A DNA stretch of 64,000 nucleotides from Paenibacillus sp. XY044 (GCF_002257645.1 NZ_NQMO01000009.1:1-64000); one strand, 5' to 3'. Counted from the first letter of the stretch, positions 1 to 9,328 are shown. Notes: generated from the sequence alone by a model not told the origin. Numbers and translations: made by a program.

Positions 1-310
1 TTCAAAGAAGACAGACCGCGTTTAAAGGTAATTTTTCTTGCAATATCAGGAAGCAATGCCTCTGGAGTTTATACTTTCTGATATTATAAGAAAAACGTCT
101 ATCGACGTACCTTCAAAGATGACAGACCGTTAAAGGTAATTTTTCTTGCAATATCAGGAAGCAATGCCTCTGGAGTTCATACTTTCTGATATTATAAGAA
201 AAACGTCTATCGACGTACCTTCAAAGAAGACAGACCGCGTTTAAAGGTAATTTTTCTTGCAATATCAGGAAGTGATGGCTCTGGAGTTTATACTTTCTGA
301 TATTATAAAA
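1..310 (+). repeat. Three tandem copies of a ~110 bp repeat
   Basis: Three head-to-tail units lie at 1-111, 112-219 and 220-310. The second has a 3-base deletion and a few substitutions; the third is cut short by a terminator. Each full unit has a perfect ACGTC-TATC-GACGT hairpin (95-108 in copy one) and a longer inverted repeat, AATATCAGGAAG (42-53) against CTTTCTGATATT (74-85). The unit is much more AT-rich than the genes around it. A near-identical copy lies at 32230-32345, with diverged ones at about 1738-1845 and, inverted, 12056-12106. The array may continue to the left of the window. Confidence 0.9.
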
Positions 311-352
311 AAAGCAACCGCACGCAAAATTCGCGTGTGCGGTTGCTTTTTT
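305..352 (-). terminator. Intrinsic terminator of the MFS gene, bidirectional
   Basis: The stem pairs 314-325 (GCAACCGCACGC) with 335-346, with one G-U pair. An A-run (307-313) lies on one side and a T-run (347-352) on the other, so it can stop transcription in both directions. It follows the stop codon of the minus-strand MFS gene. Confidence 0.85.
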
Positions 353-389
353 GGGGAATTCACAGCGATCTTCTTGATGACATAACTTG

Positions 390-1595
390 TTATCTCGCTT
401 CCCTTTTCTCCGTAAAGAAATAGAGTACGGCCAGCACCGGAAACAGAACGCCGAGCCATATCGCCGCTTCCCATCCACCTTGTGCATACGCCCATCCCCC
501 TACTGCGGAACCGATGGCCCCGCCGGCGAAAAAGATAGCCATGAACAAGCCGTTCAGCCGGCTGCGAAGCTCTGCGCCCAGAGCGAAAATGGAGCGCTGC
601 CCGAGCACCAGATTGGCGGACACCGCCATGTCCAGCACAATGGCGGCCACGACCAGGCTGATGATCGAAAGCAGGGAACCGCCATGGATCACAAGGGGCA
701 GGAGCATGGAAATGACCGCGAGCCCAAGGGCGATCCCTGTACCGGGACGGATCCATCCCTTATCGGCAAGGCGGCCGGCAACCGGCGCAGCCGCCGCTCC
801 GGCTACCCCTACCAGAGCGAACAGGGCAACTTCTGTTTGCGAAAAATGAAATGCCGGGCTGACCAGCAGCATGGGGACCGTCGTCCAAAACAGGCTGAAG
901 GAAGCAAACAGGAAAGCATGATAAAGAGCTCTGCGCCGCAAAATCGGCGTCGTCTTCAGCAGCTTCAGCATCGACGACAGGATCGCTGGGTAGCTGATGG
1001 ATGTCTGCGGACGTCTTGCCGGAAGCGCCTTTGCCAGCACCAGCGCAAGCACCAGAATCAGAACGGCGGACAGAATAAAGATGGCGTGCCATCCCAGGAA
1101 GTCTTCCACTAAGCTGGCAGCCGGACGGGCGAGCATGATCCCGAGGAGCAGGCCGCTCATGACATTCCCCACGTTGCGGCCCCGCGTTTCCTCAGGAGAC
1201 AGATGGGCTGCATAAGGAACCAGGATCTGGGCGGCAACGGAACCTACGCCGATAAACAGCGATGCCGCAAGGAACAAGGCCGCGCTACGGACTTCAGCGG
1301 CGACGACGAGAACGATCACGTTAAGGAACAGCAGCGTGACCACCAGCTTGCGATTTTCGAGCAAATCCCCCAAGGGCACGATCAATAACAGGCCGATTCC
1401 GTAACCGATTTGAGTCAGGGTGACGATCAGTCCCGCCGCTCCGGAGGATAATCCCAGTGCTGAGCTGATCGATCCTACGAGAGGCTGGGCATAATACAGG
1501 TTGGCAGCGATGATGCCGCAAGCGACGGCGAGGATCAGGTTGATCCAGGTTGAAACGGCAGCGGCGTGAGGTTTTCCTTTTGCGATGGTATTCAT
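390..1595 (-). CDS. MFS efflux transporter
   Basis: A 401-residue major facilitator superfamily protein with about 12 hydrophobic segments. An N-terminal NLYYAQPLVG motif follows the first helix, and GDLLENRKLV fits the MFS loop 2-3 motif. I place the start at the ATG at 1595 because AAAGGAG lies 7-8 bases upstream; the open frame itself extends nine codons further. The family exports small molecules or drugs by proton antiport at the cytoplasmic membrane, but the substrate cannot be read from sequence. Two copies of a palindrome in its promoter region also occur at the neighbouring tetR gene, so it is probably repressed by that TetR protein. Confidence 0.88.
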   Translation of the reverse strand: MNTIAKGKPHAAAVSTWINLILAVACGIIAANLYYAQPLVGSISSALGLSSGAAGLIVTLTQIGYGIGLLLIVPLGDLLENRKLVVTLLFLNVIVLVVAAEVRSAALFLAASLFIGVGSVAAQILVPYAAHLSPEETRGRNVGNVMSGLLLGIMLARPAASLVEDFLGWHAIFILSAVLILVLALVLAKALPARRPQTSISYPAILSSMLKLLKTTPILRRRALYHAFLFASFSLFWTTVPMLLVSPAFHFSQTEVALFALVGVAGAAAAPVAGRLADKGWIRPGTGIALGLAVISMLLPLVIHGGSLLSIISLVVAAIVLDMAVSANLVLGQRSIFALGAELRSRLNGLFMAIFFAGGAIGSAVGGWAYAQGGWEAAIWLGVLFPVLAVLYFFTEKREAR

Positions 1596-1628
1596 AACAT
1601 TTCTCCTTTGTTTATCAGGCATCCCTTT

Positions 1629-1648
1629 ATCGGAACAATCGTTCCAGT
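1629..1648. promoter_or_regulatory. TetR operator copy 1
   Basis: GGAAC-AATC-GTTCC followed by AGT, in the MFS promoter region. The same 14-base core recurs at 1712-1725, and a matching half-symmetric site lies at 2458-2477. The consensus reads ACTGGAAC-N4-GTTCCAGT. Confidence 0.8.
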
Positions 1649-1708
1649 TTGGGAACAGTCCGCCTATTGTTCTTTAACATAAAATAGCCTTTTTCAGAGA
1701 AAACTCTT

Positions 1709-1728
1709 TTCGGAACAATCGTTCCAGT
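1709..1728. promoter_or_regulatory. TetR operator copy 2
   Basis: An identical GGAAC-AATC-GTTCC-AGT palindrome, 80 bp from copy 1. Two identical operators about 7.6 helical turns apart flank the probable MFS promoter, which would suit cooperative or looped repression (inference). Confidence 0.8.
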
Positions 1729-1737
1729 ATGGCTAAA

Positions 1738-1845
1738 AAAAATGCCTACCGACGTATCCCTACCGACGTATCTTTCGCAGAAGACAGACCGCATTTAGCG
1801 GAGGTTTTTCTTGCGAGATCAGGAAGCGGAGGCTCCGTTATAGCA
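1738..1845 (+). repeat. Diverged copy of the window-start repeat
   Basis: It keeps CTACCGACGTATC (duplicated here), AGAAGACAGACCGC, TTTTTCTTGC and ATCAGGAAGC in the same order as the 1-310 units, but lacks the distal hairpin arm. It abuts and slightly overlaps the 3' end of the minus-strand tetR gene. Confidence 0.7.
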
Positions 1846-2422
1846 TGCCCAGCACCATCTCCATCATCTCCCGCGCCTTGGCGCTGTCCTGCTGAATTTT
1901 CGCCATCACATTAACGCTGTGGTTGAGATTGAGCAGCATGAACGATAAGAGACGAATGTCTTTGTCGGGAGAAATTTCTCCGGTCTCCTGTCCTCTCTTT
2001 AATTTTTCGTAAAACAGCTGTTCCAGTTCCTCAAAGCTCTTCTTGACCATGTTCTGCAGCGGTTCGTCCATGGCGTCGATACTCAGGGCTGCGTTCGTAA
2101 TCAAGCACCCATTGGGAAGGAATTCGTCCTGCGCGGCAAAAGCACTCGTGATATGAATGTCGAAATACTGCCGGATGCCCTCAATGGCGGTAGGAGCGGC
2201 GATTAACAGATCCCGCTTTCTTTGCGACAACTTTTTGTAGTGCTGGATCGCCTCGTAGTACAGGGACCGCTTATCCTGGAACGTTTCGTACAAACTGGAA
2301 CGGCTAAGGCCCATCGCTTCCAGCAAATCCGGTATGCTCGTCGCTTCGTAACCTTTCTCCCAGAACACCATCATAGCTTTGCGGAGCACCTGATCCCGGT
2401 CAAATTCTTTGGTACGGCCCAT
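1838..2422 (-). CDS. TetR/AcrR family regulator
   Basis: 194 residues. The N-terminal helix-turn-helix is canonical (TSIPDLLEAMGLSRSSLYETF), followed by a variable ligand-binding domain. The ATG at 2422 is chosen over the upstream GTG because GGGAGG lies 8-9 bases before it and overlaps the GTG. The gene sits upstream of, and is co-oriented with, the MFS gene. Its own promoter carries operator copy 3 and the MFS promoter carries copies 1 and 2, so it is probably an autoregulated repressor of the pump. The ligand is unknown. Confidence 0.88.
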   Translation of the reverse strand: MGRTKEFDRDQVLRKAMMVFWEKGYEATSIPDLLEAMGLSRSSLYETFQDKRSLYYEAIQHYKKLSQRKRDLLIAAPTAIEGIRQYFDIHITSAFAAQDEFLPNGCLITNAALSIDAMDEPLQNMVKKSFEELEQLFYEKLKRGQETGEISPDKDIRLLSFMLLNLNHSVNVMAKIQQDSAKAREMMEMVLGML

Positions 2423-2457
2423 CGGCGCCACCTCCCTTTGAGCACAAGTATATACGA

Positions 2458-2477
2458 ACTGGAACGAGTAGTCCAGT
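2458..2477. promoter_or_regulatory. TetR operator copy 3
   Basis: ACTGGAAC-GAGT-AGTCCAGT, 36 bp upstream of the tetR start. It is symmetric with one mismatched pair and fits the two sites before the MFS gene. Confidence 0.7.
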
Positions 2478-2500
2478 ATTTTTTATCCGTGTCCAAAAAA

Positions 2501-2530
2501 CATGCAGGGGCCGCCGGTGCTCCGGCGGCC
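2501..2530 (-). terminator. Terminator of the GH27 gene
   Basis: GGCCGCCGG (2509-2517), a TGCT loop and CCGGCGGCC (2522-2530). A run of six A at 2496-2501 becomes a U-tract on the minus strand a few bases after the stem. Confidence 0.7.
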
Positions 2531-2597
2531 TGCTGCATTCTACGGGCTTTTTTCTTAAAGATCAGGGATTCGCTCGAATACCTCGCATGATGTATCT

Positions 2598-5500
2598 TTA
2601 CGGCTGCTTAACCGGCTCCGCAGTCCACTCTTCCCCGCCCGCTTTCCTTGCCGTCACCGGATGATCCAGCGCGGCTTCGGCGATATCTGTATAAGCCCAA
2701 TAAGTAACAGGCACATCGCTCCAAGGCAGCGCGGCCGTTCCATAGAGCGGCCCTCGGCCGAGCGCGCGGTTCAGAGCGGTTACCGCTTCCGCGCGCGTCA
2801 GCGCCTTGGACGGACGGAAGGTGCCGTCCGGGTAGCCGTTCAGAATGCCGGCTCCTTGCGTCTTCGCAATGGCGCTTTCTGCCCAGTGGCCCGCGGTATC
2901 GCGGAAGCCGCTGCCCGCTGCGGAAGCATCGGACTTCAGCCGGCTGACCAGCGTGGCCATTTCGGCGCGCGTGATGGCCTGCTCCGGCTTGAACGTGCCG
3001 TCTTCATAGCCCTTCATCAGGCCCGCCGCCGTCACGGCCGCGATCGCCTGCCCGGCCCAGAAGCCGTCCTTCACGTCGCGGAACGCCGCGCCGGGCGCCG
3101 CACCAGTCGTATCACCCGCTGCCTGCGGAGCTGCTTTCGAGAGAATGGCCGCCATCTCGGCGCGAGTAACTGGCCGATCCGGCCGGAATGTGCCGTCCGG
3201 ATATCCCTGAATATATGCGGTATGCAGCTCATTCGGGGAATCGCCCTGACCCCCGGGTTCAGGCGTGGATGGAGGGGTTGCCGCTCCTGACGGCGATCCC
3301 CCGGAACTTGAGCCTGTGCCTGGGGAGGATGGGCCTGAAGGTCCCGTCGGCGGGTTCGGCGTGCCGGGATCTACCGGGCCAGTGCCCGCTGCAGGAACGG
3401 TGAATTTCAGTTGGTCCACGAGCATCAGGTCTCCCGACTTCTTCACCGCCTTAACCGTGTGCGTTCCGTCAGGCAAACCGGAAATGCTGTATAACGGCTG
3501 CGATACCAGGCGCTGATCGCTGTGGGCACTGACGGTCTTTTTCAGCACCCCGTCCACGTAAACGTCGATGTCTCCCAGCGCCGGTCCAACTGGACCCACC
3601 AGCTCCACGCCCGTCCCTTTAAACGTATAGGCAAACTCGCCGCCGTTCTCTGCCGTATAATGGACGTCGTTGTGATAATCGCCGCCGAAAGCGAACGCCA
3701 GCTGCAGCGTCCCGGCCGGCTGGGCGGCCAGATAGGCCTTGCTCAAAATTACCCGGTCGCCATCCAGCCTATAATCGGTTCCTTCAATGAGCCGGTCCTT
3801 CCCGCTTGTAATGCCGCTGAACAACTGCGGGTGCTGCAGCAAGGTGACCGCCACATCCCCCTGGTTTGCCGCGGACTTGTCGAAAACGACGGATACCGGG
3901 CTGATCAAATCGGGGATTTCGACCTTGAGCATATCCACAAGCATGAAGCGGCCGGATTTCTTCACGACTTTCAGCGTATGGAACCCTTCCTTCAGCCCAC
4001 TCACGTTGTACAGCTTCTGCTGCGGCTGGCGATGCTCACTGTATGAGCTGACCGTTTTCTTAAACTCGCCGTCCAGGTAAATATCCATATCCCCCTGCGA
4101 CGGGTCGATCTCGGTAAAGAACTGAATGCCCGTTCCCCGGAACGTATGCTCAAAAGAATCGCCGTTCGTTTCCGTGTAGTGCACATCGTCCTTGTAGTCG
4201 CCGAAATCCCTTCCGCTGCTGCGGTTCCAGCTCCCATGATAGACGATACTCGGATCGTCATCGTTCAGAGTCGTATAGCGCACCGTCTCCACTTCGGTGA
4301 TATGAACAGTCAGTGTCTGGGGTTCGCCCGAGCTGAATATAAATTTCAACGCGACATCGCTACCCGGCAGACCCGCCAAAAATTCCTTCTTAATCGTCAC
4401 CGTGTCCTGGTCAACGACATACTCGCTCTCCGTCAAAGGCTGGCCGTCGTATTCAACGGCGGTCAAGGCGTTGCCGTTCAGCTCCAGCTTCACGGTCAGA
4501 TCCTGCTGCTGGCCGGCGGTTTTGTCGAAGCTTGCCTCCTTCGGGTCGATCGAGCTGTTCTGCATCGCTTTACCGCTGATTTCCACGCTCAGCACCTCGC
4601 TGTCGCCGCCTTCAAACGTGAAGGTCAGCGCTGCCGGACCCTCCGGCAGTTTCGCAAGATAAGCTGTATTAATGGTTACCGCGCTGCCGCTTACTGTATA
4701 ATCGCTGCCTTTCTTCAGCGGGTCGCCGCCGTTTTGAATGTCCGTGAGCGAACCGCTTCCCGTCGTAAGAGTCGCAGTTAGGCCCGACGGAGTGGCGCTC
4801 TCCCTGTCATAGCTGGCGGATACCGGGTCGATCAGATGGCTGGTCGCCACCTTCAGCGCGTCCAGCAGCATATATTGGCCCGACTTTTTGACCGCTTTGA
4901 TCGTATGCGGACCTTCCGCCAGCCCCGATCTGGTGTACACCACCTGCTGCGCCTGCTTGTCGCCTTCCGTATACGTGCTGACCGTTTCCGGAACGTCTGC
5001 TCCATCCAAGTAGACGTCCATATCCCCTTGTTCCGGATCCTTCTCCGTAATCAGGTCAATACCGGTGCCGTTAAAGGTATACTCGAAGGAGTCTCCGTCC
5101 GTTTCGGTAAAATGAACATCTCCCTTGTAGTCCCCTGCCGGCCGGTCCCCCTGTGGCGACCAGCTGCCGTTGTATGTAATTCCTGGATCATTATCGTTGA
5201 TGTACACCGAATGGGTGACCGTCGTTGCTTCGGACGAAGTAACATCTGCTGCGCTCTTCTCCGTCGGGCTGGAATGGGCGTCACCAGAGTCCGGCGTCTG
5301 GCTGTCTGCAGCGGCACCAGGCTGCTCCGCCGCGGACTGCCCGGCGCCATCCGGTTGAACATCACCTTGCTCCTCCGGCTGAACGCCGCCTGCTTCTTCC
5401 GCCTGAACGTCACCCGTTTTTTGCTGCGGCTCTGCCCCCTGTACGGATGCGGAGTCCTGAATCGTCACAGCCAAATTTTGCACGGCAGGCGTCTGCTCGT

Positions 5501-6923
5501 AGCCTCCGTTGCGCTGCCAGTCGCCGGTATACCGGATGCCGGTATCGTCGTCATTGACCGCCGACGTTCCTTGGACAGCCGTCACCTTAAACATTCTGGA
5601 AGCATGCGGCTCCAATACCGCTGCATATCCGTCATTAAAGGTCCCTAGCTCCGTATGGCTCCACAGATCCCTTACGCCAGCCGAACCGGTGAGACCGATA
5701 TTTTTCCAGTTGACCTTGACTTCGGTGCTGCGGCTGCCCAGATTAAACAAAGCGACGCTATAGGTCCCGTCACCGTTGTTGGCGTACCATACCTGCTGCT
5801 GGGTGTCCATCGACACCGGGTGGGCCGGGCGTCCCGCCTGATTGACGGCAATGACCTCGTCGTTGGTCAACAGCTTGAGGCCGTAGTCATCAAGCCGGGT
5901 CATATCGTTGCCGATATAGAGCGGCGCCGCCGATATCGCCCAGAAGGTCATGGCTGTCTGGCGCTCATCCTTGGTGAGGCCGTCCATCGAGCCGTTGCCG
6001 ACGTTCAGGGAATCAAAGTCGTTCCAGCCGCTGTCCGGTCCGGCATCCCTCCACCATACGGCCGCATCCGGAAACAGGCGGGAGATACTCGACCATTGCG
6101 TTAGCCCAATATTGCTGTCATAGGCTTCCACGTCCCATTGAATGCGCCAGCCGTTGGCATACTTTTTCCAAAAATCCACATAGTTGTGATCCAGCGCCCA
6201 CGAGATCTCGAACCAAATGTCATGGCGCGCAAGCGCTTCAGACCAGGCTTTCACGTCACCGCGGGAGTCCAGGTTCAGGTTGTTGTTGCCCGATCCCGGC
6301 GTGACACTGTCAAATTTGACGAAATCGATCCCCCAATCTCCGAGCATGTCGGCAATGGAGTCGACATACTTTTGCGCACACGGGTTGCTGAAGTCGATTT
6401 TGTATGTGTACGAGTTCCACGCATCGACGACCTTGAGCGGTTGTGCCGCAATGTCGCGAACCCGGCAGGCGCCGTCTGTTCCGTAGATTTTGAGATCCTT
6501 CTCGTAAGCCTCGATCGACAGGCCCGGAATCAGATAAATGCCGATTTTTTGCCCGTTATGGTGCACGTAATCGATGACTTCCTGAAACCCGTTCGGATAC
6601 AGCGTCGCACTCGGAATCGGTCTGCCGTATTCATCCATGCCTCCGTTCCAGCCCGCATCAATATTGATGTAGTCGTATCCGTGGGACTGCAGCTTGTCAC
6701 GCATCGCATCGGACTGCTTTTTAATACTCTCGGCCGACGTCCAGTTGCCTGTGTTGTCATACACCTGCAAGCTGTAGCTGCTCCAGCCCATGTACGGCTT
6801 CTGGACCATCTCCTTGTTGGCCGCTTCGGCCACGTTCAGCTTCTGTCCAGCCCATCCGGTCTGCACCAGGATCAGCAACACCAGCAGGACGAGCCCCATC
6901 TTCCTTCCCAACCTCTTCATCAT
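2598..6923 (-). CDS. SLH-anchored modular GH27 glycosidase (alpha-galactosidase-like)
   Basis: 1441 residues. A signal peptide (about 1-25, cut near GWAG) precedes a GH27 (beta/alpha)8 barrel at about 40-450, with KPYMGWSSY, INIDAGW (88-92), nucleophile Asp205 in FVKFDSV and probable acid/base Asp264 in QWDVEAYD. A Gln/Glu/Pro-rich linker (about 480-565) follows. Then a carbohydrate-binding-like module (573-695, 883-1005, 1080-1177) alternates with X2-type Ig domains (699-785, 792-876, 1007-1080), followed by a Pro/Gly/Ser linker and three SLH domains (about 1235-1420). GH27 enzymes remove alpha-linked galactose or N-acetylgalactosamine; the exact substrate is unknown. SLH domains hold the enzyme on the cell wall. 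The third module joins its X2 domain directly in mid-repeat, consistent with an internal deletion. An AGGAG site precedes the start. Confidence 0.93.
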   Translation of the reverse strand: MMKRLGRKMGLVLLVLLILVQTGWAGQKLNVAEAANKEMVQKPYMGWSSYSLQVYDNTGNWTSAESIKKQSDAMRDKLQSHGYDYINIDAGWNGGMDEYGRPIPSATLYPNGFQEVIDYVHHNGQKIGIYLIPGLSIEAYEKDLKIYGTDGACRVRDIAAQPLKVVDAWNSYTYKIDFSNPCAQKYVDSIADMLGDWGIDFVKFDSVTPGSGNNNLNLDSRGDVKAWSEALARHDIWFEISWALDHNYVDFWKKYANGWRIQWDVEAYDSNIGLTQWSSISRLFPDAAVWWRDAGPDSGWNDFDSLNVGNGSMDGLTKDERQTAMTFWAISAAPLYIGNDMTRLDDYGLKLLTNDEVIAVNQAGRPAHPVSMDTQQQVWYANNGDGTYSVALFNLGSRSTEVKVNWKNIGLTGSAGVRDLWSHTELGTFNDGYAAVLEPHASRMFKVTAVQGTSAVNDDDTGIRYTGDWQRNGGYEQTPAVQNLAVTIQDSASVQGAEPQQKTGDVQAEEAGGVQPEEQGDVQPDGAGQSAAEQPGAAADSQTPDSGDAHSSPTEKSAADVTSSEATTVTHSVYINDNDPGITYNGSWSPQGDRPAGDYKGDVHFTETDGDSFEYTFNGTGIDLITEKDPEQGDMDVYLDGADVPETVSTYTEGDKQAQQVVYTRSGLAEGPHTIKAVKKSGQYMLLDALKVATSHLIDPVSASYDRESATPSGLTATLTTGSGSLTDIQNGGDPLKKGSDYTVSGSAVTINTAYLAKLPEGPAALTFTFEGGDSEVLSVEISGKAMQNSSIDPKEASFDKTAGQQQDLTVKLELNGNALTAVEYDGQPLTESEYVVDQDTVTIKKEFLAGLPGSDVALKFIFSSGEPQTLTVHITEVETVRYTTLNDDDPSIVYHGSWNRSSGRDFGDYKDDVHYTETNGDSFEHTFRGTGIQFFTEIDPSQGDMDIYLDGEFKKTVSSYSEHRQPQQKLYNVSGLKEGFHTLKVVKKSGRFMLVDMLKVEIPDLISPVSVVFDKSAANQGDVAVTLLQHPQLFSGITSGKDRLIEGTDYRLDGDRVILSKAYLAAQPAGTLQLAFAFGGDYHNDVHYTAENGGEFAYTFKGTGVELVGPVGPALGDIDVYVDGVLKKTVSAHSDQRLVSQPLYSISGLPDGTHTVKAVKKSGDLMLVDQLKFTVPAAGTGPVDPGTPNPPTGPSGPSSPGTGSSSGGSPSGAATPPSTPEPGGQGDSPNELHTAYIQGYPDGTFRPDRPVTRAEMAAILSKAAPQAAGDTTGAAPGAAFRDVKDGFWAGQAIAAVTAAGLMKGYEDGTFKPEQAITRAEMATLVSRLKSDASAAGSGFRDTAGHWAESAIAKTQGAGILNGYPDGTFRPSKALTRAEAVTALNRALGRGPLYGTAALPWSDVPVTYWAYTDIAEAALDHPVTARKAGGEEWTAEPVKQP

Positions 6924-7316
6924 TACCCCATCATCTCCTTCCGTACTTAAAATTTTTAGAAGCGCCTTCGCGTTTACGGATGACCGTATTCGGACCGCTT
7001 GACGGATGCTGGCCTCCAGGATGCTTACGCCATAGACGGACGGTCACCCCCCGCTGAATGACAGCGCTTTCTATACAGCTGATCATAGGGATTTCCGCAT
7101 TTTCTGAACAGGTACATCTGGGTGTCCCGGCGTACACTTTTCCCAAAAAACGGGTGTTTTGTCCGAATATCCAGGGATTTTCCAGCCGTGGCCGGTCACA
7201 AAAAAACAGCCGCTCTCCCCTTCTATACGGAGTAACGGCTGCCTCAAACCAAAAAAACCGGAGAATTCTCCCCGCTTTTCATGTTACTTGCGATTATCGC
7301 CTAGTGATATTCTGGA
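6924..7316. other. Intergenic region before the GH27 gene
   Basis: No convincing gene. It contains the terminator of the SDR gene on the right and presumably the GH27 promoter, for which I see no clear -35/-10 pair. Short open frames here lack ribosome sites. Confidence 0.5.
7199..7241 (-). terminator. Terminator of the SDR gene
   Basis: CAGCCG (7207-7212) pairs with CGGCTG (7236-7241), with an inner CTCC/GGAG pairing. A-run 7199-7206 gives the U-tract on the minus strand. Confidence 0.75.
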
Positions 7317-8087
7317 TTAGCGAGAAGTATATCCAGCGTCGACGTGAATCGTCGTGCCAGTCACATAGGAAGAAGCATCGGATGCCAGCCATAGGCTTGC
7401 CTGGGCAATCTCGCGAGGTTGTCCAAAGCGGTTCAGCAGGCTGAGCTGCGGAGCATACTCTTCTTCCGTGAATCCGAATTGCTCCAGAGCTCCGCGCAGC
7501 ATCGGCGTATCGATTGCGCCCGGTGCCACGGAGTTTACACGGATATTATGCGGTCCGTTCTCCATCGCCGCGACCTTGGTCATGCCAACCACGCCATGCT
7601 TGGCAGCCACGTAAGCGATATTGTTCGGCTGCGGACGGAAGCCGCTGACGGAAGAAATGTTGATGATCGAGCCGCCGTTCCCTTGTTTGAGCATCTGCTG
7701 AAGCTCGTACTTCAAGCACAAGGCTGTGCCCGTCAAGTCTACCGAGATCAGCCGGTTCCAATAGGACTCGTCGAATTCGGCCGCAGGCTTGTCGTCCGGC
7801 GTCAGCGCCGCATTGTTGACGGCCGCGTCCAGTTTACCGAACGTATCCACTGTAAATTGAACCATCGCCTGCACGTCTTCCGATTTCGAAATGTCCACCT
7901 TGACAAAAGCGGCCTCTCCACCGGCAGCGTTGATGGAATCCACAACGGCCTTTCCTTTTTCTTCGTTAAAATCGGCGATCACGACTTTGGCTTTGGCTTC
8001 GGCAAACAGACGCGCTGTCGCTTCCCCCATACCCATCGCCCCACCGGTCACAATGGCCACTTTTCCTTCCAATGCCGGAAATGTCAT
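7317..8087 (-). CDS. SDR family oxidoreductase
   Basis: 256 residues, the usual length for a classical short-chain dehydrogenase. It has the Rossmann glycine motif TGGAMGMG (GxxxGxG), NNAA, the catalytic Ser in ISSVSG, and YVAAKH as the Tyr-x3-Lys pair. IADFNEE after the second strand suggests NAD preference. The start is the ATG at 8087, eight bases after GGAGG; a nearer ATG is too close to the ribosome site. It is divergent from a TetR gene that probably regulates it. The substrate is unknown. Confidence 0.9.
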   Translation of the reverse strand: MTFPALEGKVAIVTGGAMGMGEATARLFAEAKAKVVIADFNEEKGKAVVDSINAAGGEAAFVKVDISKSEDVQAMVQFTVDTFGKLDAAVNNAALTPDDKPAAEFDESYWNRLISVDLTGTALCLKYELQQMLKQGNGGSIINISSVSGFRPQPNNIAYVAAKHGVVGMTKVAAMENGPHNIRVNSVAPGAIDTPMLRGALEQFGFTEEEYAPQLSLLNRFGQPREIAQASLWLASDASSYVTGTTIHVDAGYTSR

Positions 8088-8201
8088 GTTCATTACCTCC
8101 ATATCAAGATGTTTAATATACCCTGCATATTTCACTATAACCCAAACCGGAAATCGATCAATCGACAGCGCTTTCCCGACTGTGTGTTAACATACAATTC
8201 G

Positions 8202-8228
8202 CTGCATTTTGTACAGTAAAATTTGCAG
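8202..8228. promoter_or_regulatory. Possible TetR operator between divergent genes
   Basis: CTGCA-TTTTGTAC (from 8202) faces GTAAAAT-TTGCAG (to 8228), an imperfect inverted repeat in the shared promoter region of the SDR and TetR genes. The assignment rests only on symmetry and position. Confidence 0.4.
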
Positions 8229-8272
8229 AATGCCTCGATTTCTTTCATACTTTAGGGGAGGTGTTTGCGTAC

Positions 8273-8884
8273 ATGAGCGACTTTTTGGATAAACGAATAC
8301 AACGATCAAAGGCGGCATTAAAGCAGACCTGTCTGGAACTGCTGGCCGAAAAGCCTTTTGAGGAAATCACCATTTCGGAAATGGTCCGGAAGGCGAATTA
8401 CAACCGCGGAACGTTTTATGCCCATTTTCATACCAAGGAAGAGCTGCTGGATGAAATTATCGACGACACGCTGGAGGAAATGATCCGGCAAATCCGTCAT
8501 CCGTACCAGTCGATCCACAAGGTAAATATGAAAGACTTAAATACGGAGGAAATCACGCTGTTTTCCTATTTTCAGGAACAGGCGCATTTGTACAAACTGC
8601 TGCTAAGCGGCCATATCCGCGCCGATTTCAGGTTCCGGATGGCCAAAGCGATCGAGCAGCTGTTCATCGCCGAATACGATTACGAATTCAGCAGCCCAAC
8701 GGAGCTGGATCCCAAATGGCTGTATATTTTTCGGGCCCACGGTATTGCCGGGCTTGTCATCCGCTGGATCGAGGAAGATTTTCCGGAGTCCCCGGAATAT
8801 ATGGCCAAGCAAATCGTCGAGCTTATGCTGACCTCTCCCGAAGTGTTTTATGTAAAAAACAAACATGTTCCCAAGAAACCTTGA
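8273..8884 (+). CDS. TetR/AcrR family regulator (TetR_C_33-like C-terminus)
   Basis: 203 residues. The helix-turn-helix ITISEMVRKANYNRGTFYAHF is of the type paired with the short-chain-dehydrogenase or dihydroxyacetone-kinase class TetR C-terminal domain. The ATG at 8273 is preceded by AGGGGAGG at 11 bases; a GTG at 8261 overlaps the ribosome site. It is divergent from the SDR gene with a shared palindrome between them, so it probably regulates itself and that gene. Confidence 0.87.
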   Translation: MSDFLDKRIQRSKAALKQTCLELLAEKPFEEITISEMVRKANYNRGTFYAHFHTKEELLDEIIDDTLEEMIRQIRHPYQSIHKVNMKDLNTEEITLFSYFQEQAHLYKLLLSGHIRADFRFRMAKAIEQLFIAEYDYEFSSPTELDPKWLYIFRAHGIAGLVIRWIEEDFPESPEYMAKQIVELMLTSPEVFYVKNKHVPKKP

Positions 8885-8909
8885 GCGGCTGTGCCCTTTA
8901 AGGTTTTTT
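8876..8909 (+). terminator. Terminator of the second TetR gene
   Basis: AAACCTT (8876-8882, overlapping the stop codon) pairs with AAGGTTT (8900-8906), followed by T-run to 8909. Confidence 0.65.
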
Positions 8910-9328
8910 CGCGTATAAGCCAAACTGGTTATTTGGGGCACCTGACACAAAAGTCTCCATCGGCAGCCGCAAGTCCATAGTGCACTTATTTAGCGTTTCA
9001 ATTGTAGATTAAAGCCTCATTGGCGCAAACAATCGCAATCGTCCCCGAAGTTAATTCTATTATGGAATAAAGTCGAGCGGTTTGCTTGGTTTAAATCCTT
9101 TTTTTGGCTGCTATCATCTATCTCTGGATTCTTAAATCCACCATGCACATAACCATTCCCCGAACTTCGTATGAATCAGCGAAAACCCAGTATTCTTCTA
9201 TACATTAAAAAGCCTATAAAACATTTTACACCGGATACTCCGCTTTCTCGGTTACTACCAAACAACACTTCCCTGCCGAAATCTCCAGGCCTATTTTCAA
9301 ATAAGTTAATTTCATTTTGGATAAAAGA
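8910..9328. other. Gene-free AT-richer intergenic stretch
   Basis: About 420 bases without a coding region I would defend. Short open frames on both strands at 9171-9409 lack ribosome sites and overlap each other. I see no strong hairpin. Confidence 0.5.

Noticed and set aside
1..310. Direct repeats that might be a CRISPR array
   Set aside because: The units are ~110 bp, tandem and without unique spacers; single copies occur elsewhere.
387..1112. A 241-codon plus-strand open frame over the MFS gene
   Set aside because: Low-complexity Gln/Arg/His protein, antisense to an obvious transporter.
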